Positions 33,764-44,066 of a DNA stretch of 64,000 nucleotides are shown here, piece by piece. How positions within the stretch are numbered: position 1 is the stretch's first letter; the number at the start of each line of letters is the position of its first letter. Origin of the DNA: Lycorma delicatula (taxonomy: Eukaryota > Arthropoda > Insecta > Hemiptera > Fulgoridae); the NCBI RefSeq assembly GCF_047948215.1, contig NC_134467.1, positions 37,862,520-37,926,519 of the forward strand, in the 5' to 3' direction. Position numbers and translations under genes: made by a program. The notes beneath the pieces are model-generated. The model ran no database searches. It was not told the DNA's origin and saw only the letters and a program-made list of their open reading frames with translations.

Positions 33764-34775
33764 ATGATGTTTTCGCTAGATGAACGTGTTATCATTGTCG
33801 AGTCGTACTTCAGTACGAAATCAGCGGTGGCAGTACAAGATTTGTTTCACCATAAGTACCCGGATAAACCACCTCCTAACAAAATATCAGTATTAAGGTT
33901 AATTGCAAAATTTAGAGAGACGCTTCTGTTAATAACAAGGAACACAAAAGATCTGCGTCGGTGTTGAATACAGATACAGTCACTGAAATCAAAGACCGAT
34001 TACTCGCCTCGCCAAATAAATCGATCAGACGTTTGCCTGCTGAAATAAATTTGTCTAAATCGACTGTTCATCGGGCGACCAAACAATTACAATTACGATC
34101 TTATCGCATTCAAACGGTTCATCGACTTCTTGAGCCCGACAAAGAAAAACGGCTACAATATTGTCAACGGTTCCGTCGTTTTCTGCGTGAGGGAATTAAC
34201 GACATGGATTCGTTATTTTTCAAAGATGAAGTACGGTTTCATTCGGACGGCACAGCCTTAACAGTAGAATTTGGGGCGCTGAAAATTCCCACGTTTATCA
34301 CGAAAAACAATTACACCCGCAGAAGTCGGGCGTGTGGTGTGCGATATCGCGGAAGAAAATAATCGGTCCTATTTTTTTCGAGTACACCATTAATGCACAA
34401 CGATATCAGGAAATTTTATTTCAGTTCATCGCATTCTTGGAAGAGGAAGACAAACACTGCCGGCTACAACATGACGGTGCGACATCGCACTACGCAGGTT
34501 CAACTTCTGATTTCGTCGAGGAATTCTTTGGTAATCGTGTTATCGTTCTAGGCTTGTGGCCACCAAGATCTCCAGATTTGACTGCGGCGGATTTCTTTCT
34601 ACCGGGTTACCTCAAAGAAAAAGCCTACAGCAACAAACCACGAACACTTGAACGATTGAAAGTCAATATTGAACAAGCTGTATTAAATATCCAGCCACAA
34701 ACTTTGAAAAAAGTTGCAAGAAACGCTGTAAAAAGAATTGAAGCTTGTATTCAAGAAGATGGCGGCCACTTCTAA
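33764..34775 (+). pseudogene. Tc/mariner transposase with DUF4817-type N-terminus, two frameshifts
   Basis: Three overlapping frames together cover the whole protein. The first is 33764-33967: MMFSLDERVIIVESYFSTKS, the helix-turn-helix DNA-binding start. The second is 33961-34362: SIRRLPAEINLSKSTVHRAT (second HTH), then SLFFKDEVRFH with the first catalytic Asp. The third is 34332-34775: WCAISRKKIIGPIFFEYTIN, LQHDGATSHY with the second Asp, and WPPRSPDLTAADFFLPGYLK with the third Asp 33 residues later, then the C-terminus GGHF. All three catalytic Asp are present. Frame changes occur near 33950 and 34340, and the segment around 34240-34330 between them is poorly conserved. A cut-and-paste transposase acting in the nucleus on the flanking TIRs (family knowledge). 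Here it is inactive. Confidence 0.9.
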
Positions 34776-34868
34776 CATTTACTCTAAATGTAAGGTAATG
34801 GATGGTAATAAAATTTACATTTACATTTACACATGCCTTTTTATTATTTCAATATCTACCAATATAAG

Positions 34869-34895
34869 GATGGGTTGCGTTTTATATGGGACACC
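34869..34895 (-). repeat. right terminal inverted repeat
   Basis: 27 bp, perfect reverse complement of 33581-33607, 94 bp beyond the last transposase codon. Confidence 0.95.
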
Positions 34896-34994
34896 ATGTA
34901 TATTAAAAAAGAAAGTATGGTGATTATGCCAAAAATGTAGTATCGGATTTTTACTAAATTTTCACGTTTTAATGTCCAATTAACTCATTAAAAA

Positions 34995-35190
34995 AAAAAA
35001 GATACATATATATATATATATATATTTGTGTCGCACTGCTTTTAGCCTAATATCCCGATATTGACCGAACCGATTTTCTTAAAATTTAGCTTAAATATTT
35101 TTATACATGAGGCATTGATCATATAATTTTTTTTCAAAACTCAGTAACTGAGAGGTGGGATATCGCGAAAAATCCAATTTCGAGTTTCTT
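34995..35190 (+). repeat. TA microsatellite plus dispersed repeat, copy 1
   Basis: A TA run (35006-35023), then GTGTCGCACTGCTTTTAGCC, GACCGAACCGATTTTCTTAA, ATGAGGCATTGATCATAT and GGTGGGATATCGCGAAAAA. A second copy at 57510-57680 has the same blocks in the same order, also next to a GT-rich run. Noncoding. Confidence 0.65.
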
Positions 35191-35585
35191 CGGAAGCATT
35201 TTAGAGAAAACTTTATTTAAGTAAATTCGTTATCTGCAATGCGTGTATAAATAATATAACAATTAAAAAAAAAATTAAACCCTACCACTTAAAAATAAAA
35301 TATAAATTTTTTTTTTAAAAACTCTCTTAAAAATATTTTTTAAGAGTTTATACTTCATATATATAAAGCTATCAAGAAATCTACAACTTTATTATGTTAT
35401 AAATTTTTCTTTCTGGCCGCACAATGAGGTGTCGTTATCAGCGCCAGGGCACAAAATTACCATAGTATATGATTAAAAATTAAAACGATTTATTTATTTA
35501 GCGTATGGCACCAAAACACAACGCCAATTACAGTCAAAATTTACAAAGAAACATCTAACAAATTAATATAAGCTACTCATTCTGG
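35191..35585. other. unassigned AT-rich sequence
   Basis: No coding or repeat content recognised. Confidence 0.35.
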
Positions 35586-35589
35586 AGTC

Positions 35590-36535
35590 ACCATCAGAAA
35601 ATCTTCAGGGTTCCCTTCAGAAGCTGTCCCAGGGCAAACTTCTGTGATGTGTTTAACAGTTTGATTTTCATGACACTCGCAAAGGGACGTCGGTGTTTTA
35701 CCCCATTTAAACAGGAAATAGACGCACCAACCATGCTAAGTTCGTATTCTGTTTAGCGTTGACCACGTCTTACATGGCAAGTCAAAAATTGGCGGCTTTT
35801 GAGTAATACATGGGATTTGGTTATTCTGCTTTGTGGTCCATTCTCGAAGCCAGGCGTCAGTTAGGTGAAATCCTTCCTCTGTAGCAGCAATTGACTGTTT
35901 TGATAGGTGGCTTTCTAGATCGATTGGCATCGTCAATGTCCTCATATATTGGTAGATTTCGATTATCCATAATCTTCTTGTACTCTCGTACAAGAAAGTT
36001 CATACGGTGCAGATTTGGGATGGTATGTGGCTCGATACCGGGAGCCATTCCAGAGGAGTAGACTTGATAACCCCGGCAATCATTGTAATAGTTTTATTAA
36101 GTTGAGCATCAATTCTATGAACATAAGGGCTGTTAAGCCATACTGGCGCACAATATTCTGCAGCCGAGAAGACGAGCTTCAGAGCCGATGTGCGCAAAGT
36201 GGAAGCCGATGCTCCCCACGTTGTTCCACAGAGGTTATGTATAATGTTGTTTCTCGCTTTCAATTTCTCTGCAGTTTTCATTAGGTGCTCGTTAAATGAA
36301 AACGTTCTATCAAGTGTCACGCCTAGGTATTTTGGTGTCTTATTCTGGAAGAGCCATGCATTCTCGAATAGAATTTTTAAACTCCCTATTAGCGAACTTG
36401 TTACTCAGATGGAAGCATGACACTTCTGTTTTACTGGCATGTGGTTGGAGACGCCAGCTTCGGAAGTACCTTCTCCCAGTTTCTTCAGGTCAGCCATCAG
36501 GACCCCATCCGACTCTTCAAATGATCTACATTTGA
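35590..36535 (-). pseudogene. LINE family 4 (I/Jockey-type), RT C-terminal fragment
   Basis: The minus strand reads a RYFRSWRLQP and SKTEVSCFHLSNK start (family form: YYRKWRLQPN-SKTEVS-FHL-N), then PKYLGVTLDRTFSFNEHLMK, AEKLKARNNIIHNLCGTTWG, LKLVFSAAEYCAPVWLNSPY and IKSTPLEWLPVSSHIP, followed in other frames by NFLVREYKKIM. This is the thumb and post-RT region of arthropod LINEs with LGVTLDR-LSF and EYCAPVW-NS motifs. Two or three frameshifts are present (frames 36320-36000, 36048-35857 and 35993-35736). Catalytic motifs are not included. Confidence 0.8.
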
Positions 36536-36754
36536 TCGATATAATATGCCTATGCGGAATCTAATATTAGATTTGAAGTTTAAACAAAATTAGATTTGAA
36601 AATAAAAACAATATTAAAAATCTAACATAAAACAATACAACTGCCGAACGTCAAAAGACAGAAACATGATAATTTTAATCAAATATCTGAATCCAGACGC
36701 ACGGCTGTGAGTAATCGTAAAAGATTAGATAACATTGTTTCATTGTTCCCAACG

Positions 36755-36975
36755 TATTTCGCGTGTCGGCTCCTAAATAAAACTTATGACGTATAACAGA
36801 TATAATCCACAAGGATGTGGTGTACTGTCAATTGGCAGACGCAGCGAACACAAACGAGTGTATCAGTCTGAATCATCAGATATCTATGAGTAAGCGTAGT
36901 GTGTCCTATTCGCAAACCGCAAATAATAACCCTCTCAAGACGGTTATTCCTACATAAAGAGCCCTACGGTGATAA
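36755..36975 (-). pseudogene. I/Jockey-type LINE extreme C-terminus, zinc-knuckle region
   Basis: The minus strand reads NNRLERVIICGLRIGHTTLT, HRYLMIQTDTLVCVRCVCQL and TVHHILVD, then decays. The family form is E-V---LRIGHTRLTH-YLM----PP-C--C---LTV-HIL--C. The CxxC and H are visible, and the last Cys appears changed to Tyr. It lies upstream of family 4 on the same strand but is a protein end, so it is a different insertion. Confidence 0.7.
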
Positions 36976-37181
36976 GAGCTTAGGTTTTATATACAACGAA
37001 TAATAAAAAAAAACTATTCCAACGTTTGCATGGAAGGATCAAGGGACATCAAGGAAAAACCTTGATTAGACAATAGCATTACAAAATAAAAAGGTGGCAA
37101 AACAGCTGTTTCTAATGCTCGACTTACACAAATTAATTAAAAATATTTATCATTTTATTTAAATATAATATTCTTTAAATA

Positions 37182-37207
37182 CGGTAGGCGCGCGCGCATA
37201 CCGTATT
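37182..37207. repeat. GC-alternating palindrome
   Basis: TACGGTA and TACCGTA arms around GGCGCGCGCGCA, followed by TTCGCGCGAGCG. A strongly GC-alternating island in AT-rich DNA. Confidence 0.8.
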
Positions 37208-37299
37208 TAATTCGCGCGAGCGTGGCGGTACTAGCGGCGACAATCGGTACTAACTAAACTAATGTAATTTCACAAAATACATAGAACACAAATTTTGCT

Positions 37300-37375
37300 T
37301 GTACAGTCGGCAGACTGGTGTAGCCGTGTGCTAACGCACCAGGTACCGAGTCAACCGGGCGATCGAGTTACTTTT
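37300..37375 (+). repeat. possible tRNA-derived head (SINE-like)
   Basis: TGGTGTAGCCGTGTGCTAAC resembles a tRNA A-box region, and CGGGCGATCGAGTTAC further on a weak B box. A CCA-like end and a cloverleaf could not be confirmed. It is distinct from the main SINE of this window. Confidence 0.3.
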
Positions 37376-37379
37376 TTAA

Positions 37380-38170
37380 ACTTTATTAATTTATTTAAAT
37401 CTACCGCTCAACTGTGATGTCACAACATAGTAGACGACTGCAACACCGTTTTTTTTTTTGGGGGGGGGTGCAGGTGCGATTTTGCGAAACTTTTTTTATA
37501 AATATTATTTTTTAATCGTTAACAAACGTGTCTAACAAAAATATAATCTTAAACGAAATCCCGAGTACTGAGAGGATGACCTTGCTCTACAACCTCACCC
37601 CCTTTGACCTTTTAAGTTGAAAATTTAATGGCATGAATGCCCCATATATCTGATAAAATTTGGTGAAAATCGGTCTAGTAATTCTGGAGATATAACATGA
37701 TTTAGAGGCCAATACCGAATATAAACACGTATATACAAACATCCGGAATATTTCTATACGGTTTTTTGGGTTCCTTATGGATCAAAACGTCAAGATCCGG
37801 TGAAAACCGAATATGACCAAACTGGATCGATTACAATACTTTCCCTTCAAGAACTATTGCTCTGTTAAAGCGCTTGCTATTTAGACAATGAATTAAAAAT
37901 AATGCAAAAAATATATATTATTGTTATTATAACCTATTGTTAGTTCATAAATTCGATTAAGAAAAGATAATTGAATAAAATCAGTGGACATTAAAAAAAT
38001 AGGATTGCCAGAGTTAACTGATAAATATATGAGTTAATTAATGAGAATAGAATTTATTCAGTTTTATCTTGTTTTTATTAACCAAGTAATATTGTTTCTA
38101 TAAAAGGAAAACATCTGATTTATTTTAATATAATCTTATTGTGTTTTTTTTTTAAAAATCATTCGGTAAT
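37380..38170. other. unassigned, noncoding repeat-like sequence
   Basis: 37560-37880 has the character of a dispersed noncoding repeat (ATAAAATTTGGTGAAAATCG, TCTGGAGATATAACATG), but no second copy was found in the window. The G run at 37457 is simple sequence. Confidence 0.35.
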
Positions 38171-38176
38171 TTATCT

Positions 38177-38704
38177 TCTATATATATAAAAATGGATATT
38201 TTTTGTCCCGTACGGGTAACTATAAACCTTCCTGCGAAGGTTTATGAATTAGTTTAGACCCGATAGGTGGCGCTGGGCTCGAGAAATATTTAAAAAAAAT
38301 TATATTTATGGTCCGATTTGGCTCATATTCAAAATAAATATTAGTTACGTGTGTTAAGTCTTTAGAGCTAGGATGGACTGTATTAACTGTTGATGAAAGA
38401 ATGATGAGACAATAATACTCTTCTAAGTAACTGAATTTAATTCGTAAAAATACTAAATAACATTAAGTCACATTAGACGACGAAATACATGACCGCGCCA
38501 GACGGGGGATTCTTAACTCGAATGAATGTATGAACTGGCTCGCAAGCCAGCGTTAATAGAAACCAGAGAGCAGCACTAGCTGGTTCAAACTAGTAACGAA
38601 ACAACGTGAAAAGAAATATTTTTGCGAAAAATGGACCCGCTAGGTGGCGCTGGGGTTGAGATATTTACGAAAAAAATAAACAAGTATACAAACAGACTTT
38701 ATTC

Positions 38705-38705
<1 letters not shown>
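38177..38705 (+). repeat. TA-flanked element with 115-bp type internal repeats, copy 1
   Basis: TA-rich start, then CCTGCGAAGGTTTATGAATT, a unit with GACCCGATAGGTGGCGCTGG at 38259, an insertion of about 260 bp without the motif, a second unit with GACCCGCTAGGTGGCGCTGG near 38634, and the end TATTCTTCTATATATA. The copy at 45725-46650 has the same start, repeats and end. Confidence 0.7.

Positions 38706-38764
<59 letters not shown>
38706..38764. repeat. TA microsatellite
   Basis: About 28 TA dinucleotides separating the element above from a repeat Y head. Confidence 0.97.
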
Positions 38765-38769
<5 letters not shown>

Positions 38770-38990
38770 TCGTTTGTGTGTCCGCTATAAACTAAAACGC
38801 TACTAGATCGATTTACGTGCGGGTTTTTTCAAAATGTTCCGCGTTGTCCAGATAAGGTTTAAAGCTATTAAAATCCTCGATTTGAACAGTAGAAAGAAAG
38901 TTAGAGGTATTTTGAACCAACTACTGTGTTTAAAGAGTAGTTTGAATTAAATCCGATAGATAGTGCTGTTTTGACAATTTGATTTATTTA
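38765..38990 (+). repeat. dispersed repeat Y, head region
   Basis: ATGTTCGTTTGTGTGTCCGC, ACTAAAACGCTACTAGATCG and ATTTACGTGCGGG, as in the copies at 29366 and 45640 (reverse). The homopurine tract is absent here. Confidence 0.6.
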
Positions 38991-39242
38991 CATTTTGACT
39001 TTCATAAAGGTAAAGGTTAAATTTTGTGAAGTTCCGTAATGTTCATTTTGTTAATGTTTTTTCAAACTTTAAATTGTGTTCATTATCAATACATATATAC
39101 TCAATTCTAGCAATAGCGAAGCATCGCCGTGTCTAATAATTAAAAATAAAAAATAAAGTCTTTCTTTCTCATAAACGTCTGGTATATAATATTTCCTTTT
39201 CTTAAATATTTAATTCGTAATTATACGCTTCTTTCTTACACA

Positions 39243-39425
39243 TATTTATTCAATATGACAATGATTGCAGGTGAAAAAAGTTTCACACGTTTAGCATACA
39301 ATAAGTCCCACCTTCTTACAAATCCAGAAAAAATTTGGTCATCCCTTGCCATAAGGGTCGATCATATCAAAAACTGTCTCAGACAAACGTTTTAGGTAAT
39401 GTTTAGAGGACTAATAAAATGTTTA
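39243..39425 (+). repeat. dispersed repeat V, partial copy
   Basis: It matches 19050-19235 block for block, from CAATATGACAATGATTGCA to AGGTAATGTTTAGAGGACTA. Confidence 0.75.
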
Positions 39426-39539
39426 AAATTTTACTTGTTTTCTGTTGACATTATTTACATGAATCTTCTTAAAATTAAATTCTCTACAATATATGTTCAA
39501 AAAATGTATGATTTATTGCCAATTTAACAACCTTATTGT

Positions 39540-39854
39540 ACATCAAACGTAAAAAAATGTGTTTTTTGACCCTATTTTTGGCGTTTACATGGGATATCTT
39601 TGAAACTAAGAGAGATAAAGTTCTGGGACCTATTTTCTTCGATTTCCCAGCTCAAAAACCATTAGAAACGATTGAATTTGCCCCTTAATTGACCTACCCA
39701 GAATTTCATAAAGCCTTAATTTACCCGGAGGAACTGAAACTCGGGCGAAATCTTTCACTCTGTATAACTCGCAAACGAAGCGTTTTCGGACCTATGTTTA
39801 TATGAACTTTTTTCTTATTTTTAGCCTCTAGAATGACTTGTTAAAGTATTGCCT
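39540..39854 (+). repeat. MITE-like dispersed repeat M, copy 3, split by LINE copy F
   Basis: It matches 29630-29850 and 41010-41330: TTCTGGGACCTATTTTCTTC, CTGAAACTCGGGCGAAATCT, TTTCACTCTGTATAACTCGC and GCCTCTAGAATGACTTG. LINE copy F interrupts it, and it resumes at 40947 after the second target copy. Confidence 0.7.
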
Positions 39855-40946
39855 TTTTTTTTGTCTTCGGTCATTTGACTGGTTTGATGCAGCTCTTCAA
39901 GATTCCCTATCTAGTGCTAGTCGTTTCATTTCAGTATACCCTCTACATCCTACATCCCTAACAATTTCTTTTACATATTCCAAATGTGGCCTGCCTACAC
40001 AATTTTTTCCTTTTACCTGTCCTTCCAATATTAAAGCGACTATTCCAGGATGCCTTAATATGTGGCTTATAAGTCTGTCCAAATGCTTCTTTCTTCATCT
40101 ATTTGCCGCAATACCTCTTCATTTGTCACTTTATCCACCCATTTGATTTTTAACATTCTCCTATAGCACCACATTTCAAAAGCTTCTTTCTAATCTTTTC
40201 TTCTCAGATACTCCGATCGTCCAAGTTTCACTTCCGTATAAAGCGACACTCCAAACGTATACTTTCAAAAATCTTTTCCTGACATTTAAATTAATTTTTG
40301 ATGTAAACAAATTATATTTCTGACTAAAAGCTCGTTTCGCCTGTGCTATTCAGCATTTTATATCGCTCCTGCTTCGTCCATCTTTAGTAATTCTACTTCC
40401 CAAATAACAAAATTCTTCTACCTCCATAATCTTTTCTCCTCCTATTTTCACATTCAGTGGTCCATCTTTGTTATTTCTACTACATTTCGTTACTTTCGTT
40501 TTGTTCTTGTTTATTTTCATGCGGTAGTTCTTGCGTAGGACTTTATCTATGCCGTTCATTGTTTCTTCTAAATCCTTTTTACTCTCGGCTAGAATTGCTA
40601 TATCATCAGTAAATCGTAGCATCTTTATTTTTTCAACTTGTACTGTTACTCCAAATCTAAATTGTTCTTTAACATCATTAACTCCTAGTTCCATGTAAAG
40701 ATTAAAAAGTAACGGAGATAGGGAACATCCTTGTCGGACTCCCTTTCTTATTACGGCTTCTTTCTTATGTTCTTCAATTGTTACTGTTGCTGTTTGGTTC
40801 CTGTACATGTTAGCAATTGTTCTTCTATCTCTGTATTTGAACCCTAATTTTTTTTAAAATGCTGAACATTTTATTCCAGTCTACGTTATCGAATGCCTTT
40901 TCTAGGTCTATAAACGCCAAGTATGCAAAGTATTACCAAGTAACGC
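39855..40946 (-). mobile_element. RTE-like LINE copy F, 5'-truncated, with doubled target at the 5' junction
   Basis: RT second half to 3' hairpin. The frame 40808-40350 includes KGVRQGCSLSPLLFNLYMEL and FTDDIAIL, so the FADD box is altered to FTDD, which probably kills catalysis. Part of the C-terminal region (about 20 bp after 40080) is deleted. The flank AAAGTATTGCCT occurs at 39843-39854 and 40947-40958. Between the LINE 5' end (about 40924) and the right-hand copy lies a second near copy (GCAAAGTATTACC at 40925-40937). Confidence 0.92.
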
Positions 40947-41004
40947 AAAGTATTGCCTTATCCTCCTAAATCATCTTGTATATATAAATAAACATATTCT
41001 TTTA

Positions 41005-41330
41005 CTCCAATTTACTGGTTTTCATCCTAGATTTCACAAAAACTACTGCAACTACGGTTCTGAGACCTTTTTTATTCGATTATTCAGGTCAAAAACTATA
41101 ACAAATATCTAATTCTTCTCCTTAATTAACGTCCTAAAAATATCAATACGTCCTAATTTTATCAGGGTAGCTGAAATCCGAGCGAAATCTTTCACTAGTC
41201 GTAACTCGCAAACGAAGCATTTTAGTCTATACGTCTATATGAATTTTTTTCATTATTTCCACGAGTAGAATAGATTATGAAAGTCCAAGGAGAGCTTTGT
41301 GAAACACTCTGTATATGAACAGTTTGCTTT
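41005..41330 (+). repeat. MITE-like dispersed repeat M, copy 4
   Basis: The same order of blocks as copies 2 and 3 (TCAGGTCAAAAACTATAAC, GAAATCCGAGCGAAATCTTT, TAACTCGCAAACGAAGCATT), ending TGTGAAACACTCTGTATA, which mirrors the end of the minus-strand copy at 4163. Confidence 0.7.
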
Positions 41331-41646
41331 GTTAAATAGTAGTACATCAGTACATTATAAAGTAAATTAAAAGAGATATGTCAAGTCAAAAATATTTCTA
41401 ATTATTAATGATTACTACAAAACAAAATAAAATAACAGATATAAATCAATTTAAATCATAGATAATATATATTGGAATGTTCATGATTTTATTATTATTT
41501 ATCTAAAATTTAAATTGATGAGAAAAAAATAATGTACAGTTTATTAATTTATTTATCGATTTGGTGCCATGCTGGCTAGAGTTTATATGTTATCAGAATT
41601 TAATTTAAAAAAAAATATATAATAATAAAAGGAAAAATTGAGCGAA

Positions 41647-41679
<33 letters not shown>

Positions 41680-42180
41680 TAGAAATCATCATCGAACTAC
41701 GACGAACTATATAAGCATTAATTAATACTACTATACGAACAGTTTTACGAAAGTTACTTAACAAGTAACAACGATCGAGTAACAAAAAAAAAAAAACAAA
41801 AAACAAAAACGAACGTGAAATAATAAAAAAATTATATCAACAAAAAATTACAAAATCGCTGAAAAATAATAATTTCAATTTTTTAAATTTATTTTTCAAT
41901 TGAACAATTATTTATTTTAACAATTTTTATTTAGAATTATTACCGAGTATATATTCCGTGACAGTATTTTATTTTTTTACTTTTTATAAATTTTGAAACG
42001 AAATTACCTAGTATTAAATAAGTTTTTTTTTTTTTTTAAAAGTTAATTTTGTGTTTAGTGACAACCAAGATTTTATTAAAAAGTTTTAAGAAGATTGTAA
42101 TTTTTTATTTTTTTTGGTAAGTACAAAAACGAATAATTTATTAATAAATTACATTTATAGATTACTTTAGAATAAATCTT
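41331..42180. other. unassigned AT-rich sequence with GA microsatellite
   Basis: The GA tract is at about 41647-41680. No gene is recognised. Confidence 0.4.
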
Positions 42181-42183
42181 TTT

Positions 42184-42401
42184 TTTAATATATTTAGCCT
42201 AGCTATATCTACTGTTTAACTCGTCGCAAATTACTTGTTTAATAGCTGATTGAAGTCAAAGGTTCTGAGATTTAAATCCTAGTAAAAGATAATTATTTTT
42301 ATATATTTTTTAATACTGGACGGGTGTACTTTGATAGTTGGGGTTCAATTAACCATACCTTTTAGGAATGGTCGGCCTTTCTTTCTTTTTCCTGTTTAGC
42401 C
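42184..42401 (+). repeat. SINE relic block, duplicated unit 1
   Basis: It aligns with 42472-42679: TTTAGCC, AACTCGTCGCAAATTACTTG, a diverged B-box (AGATTTAAATCCTAGTAAA), GGGGTTCAATTAACCATACC and AGGAATGGTCGGCCT, then the first bases of an inverted SINE. It includes the same junction as the nest in unit 2. Confidence 0.7.
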
Positions 42402-42471
42402 ACACCATTGTGTGACTGTTTTCAATCACACCATTTAGGAATGGTCGGCCTGAATAAATCCTTTTTATTTT

Positions 42472-43060
42472 TTTAATATATTTAGCCTACTGCTTAACTC
42501 GTCGCAAATTACTTGTTTAATAACTGTGATTTTTGAAGTCAAAAGTTCTGAGATTCAAATCGTAGTAAAATTGTTTTTATATGTATTTTACTACTGGACC
42601 GGTGTATTTTGATAATTGGGGTTCAATTAACCATACCTTTTAGGAATGGTCGGCCTTTCTTTCTTTTTCCTGTTTAGCCTCCGGTAACTACCGTTCAGAT
42701 AATTCCTCAGAGGATGAATGAGGATGATATGTATGAGTGTAAATGAAGTGTAGTCTTGTACATTCTCAGTTCGACCATACCTGAGATGTGTGGTTAATTG
42801 AAACCCAACCACCAAAGAACAACGGTATCTACGATCTAGTATTCAAGTCCGTGTAAAAATAGCTGGCTTTACTAGGACTTGAACGCTGGAACTCTCGACT
42901 TCCAAATCAGCTGATTTGGGAAGATGCGTTCACCACTAGACCAACCCGGTCGGTAGGAATGATCGACCTGAGTCTGTGCAAGATTACACATCATTTACAT
43001 ACCATACATATCATCCTCATCTGAGAAGACCATGGGTGGGGTTGCTTGTCGTTGATAAGT
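42472..43060 (+). repeat. outer SINE of nest 1, interrupted
   Basis: An old SINE subfamily in two parts (42472-42656 and 42955-43060), split by the inverted SINE at 42657-42954. The 3' part (GTCTGTGCAAGATTACACAT, then GGGGTTGCTTGTCGTTGATA) resembles the SINE tail at 55925-56052. The B box GATTCAAATCGTAG is visible near 42550. Confidence 0.75.
42657..42954 (-). mobile_element. inner SINE of nest 1, inverted, with target duplication
   Basis: A full-length copy close to 46741-47040, inverted. Its B box is at 42875-42886 and A box at 42932-42943, and the A-rich tail reads GGAAAAAGAAAGAA on the minus strand. A 15-bp target repeat flanks it: AGGAATGGTCGGCCT (42642-42656) and AGGAATGATCGACCT (42955-42969). 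Confidence 0.88.
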
Positions 43061-43224
43061 TAAACAGATTAGAACGTACACATTAGTAAAATAAAATGTA
43101 AAAACAAAAACAAAAAAACTAAAAATTGTGGAGCGATAATGCTTATCCTTTTATCTTTAAGGTACTACGTTAGTATCTCGATAATATTTATAATTTCTTT
43201 GTTATAAGACAATTATAGAAGTTT

Positions 43225-43560
43225 GTTCGCGTAGAATGTAACAAACTTACGAATATCACCGGGACTCACTCATCCCTTCCCGAAAAAGATCGACCCGGTA
43301 TGAGTGCCCTGAACAGGGTGCTTTCACTGGAGGCATTGGCGTCAAGACCGAATCCCGGTTTCTGGAGTGGGATCCAGGAACGACATAATCGGGCTTGGAT
43401 ACCCCGTCCTAGGGGTTACAGGCAGGCAATGAAAATATCTAACCTGTCGGACTAGACTTAAGGACGGCGGACAGGGATCCCATTTGAGTAGACAACCCCG
43501 TGGGTTGTGCTTTTCTTTGTTGTGGATCTGTCCCGTGGGAGGGGGGGTGAAAAAAAAACT
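43225..43560 (+). repeat. R1-like LINE 3' UTR fragment (orphan tail 2)
   Basis: A GC-rich block sharing GGAGTGGGATCCAGGAACGA, CATAATCGGGCTTGG, ACAGGCAGGCAATG and the ending GGGGGGGTGAAAAAAAA with the tails at 15300 and 33310. No coding end is visible. Confidence 0.65.
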
Positions 43561-43576
43561 TCGAATATGTTTTACT

Positions 43577-43835
43577 AGCCCACCAGGTTGGTCTAATGGT
43601 TACTTTTATAGTTTTTACTTTTATACTTGAATACTAGATCGGGGATACCGGTATACTTTAGTCGTTGGGTTTAAATTAACCACACAACTCAGGAACGGTC
43701 GATCTGAAACTATACAAGGCTGCACTTAATTTACATTCATACATATCATCCTCTGAAGTAATACGATACTGTGGTTCCGGAGGCTAAACCAAAAGTGAGA
43801 AAAAGAGGGTGAGAGAGAAGTGATATGTTCTACTG
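43577..43835 (+). repeat. tRNA-derived SINE, head partly deleted
   Basis: CCACCAGGTTGGTCTAATGG (A-box region) is followed directly by the post-head TACTTGAATACTAGATCG, so the B-box part is deleted. The body and tail are complete to TCCGGAGGCTAAACC and a GA-rich run. Confidence 0.8.
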
Positions 43836-44066
43836 GTGAAAGTTCATATAAATATAAATTCGGGAACGCTTAATTAACTAGTGTAAGCTGGAATAAAAAT
43901 TCCCCCAGATTTTTGCTCCTTTGGTAAAACTGGTAAAAAATTAGGTAAAATTAACCCAGATTCTTAGGACTCAAATTAAGGATTAAATTTTGTTCTTTTT
44001 ATATGATCTGGAAACAACGAAACAGAAAAAAGGTTCCAGAACTGATATTTTGAAAATATTGTTATT

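Larger units (their letters stand above)
33579..34898 (+). mobile_element. Tc1/mariner-type DNA transposon, 1.32 kb, with perfect TIRs
   Basis: The element is bounded by TA dinucleotides (33577-33578 and 34899-34900). Inverted repeats of 27 bp at 33581-33607 and 34869-34895 are perfect complements starting GGTGTCCCATATAAAACGCA. The outermost CA (left) and CAT (right) differ by one base. It contains one transposase gene broken by two frameshifts (separate entry). The length and structure are complete, so this is a recently inactivated or short-lived copy. The TIR sequence is not seen elsewhere in the window. Confidence 0.93.

Noticed and set aside
36015..36535. Plus ORFs of 76-89 codons
   Set aside because: They are antisense to the LINE family 4 RT end, which has clear motif matches on the minus strand.
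37300..37375. A functional tRNA gene
   Set aside because: The B box is weak and no acceptor or anticodon stem could be drawn, so it is kept only as a possible SINE-like head.
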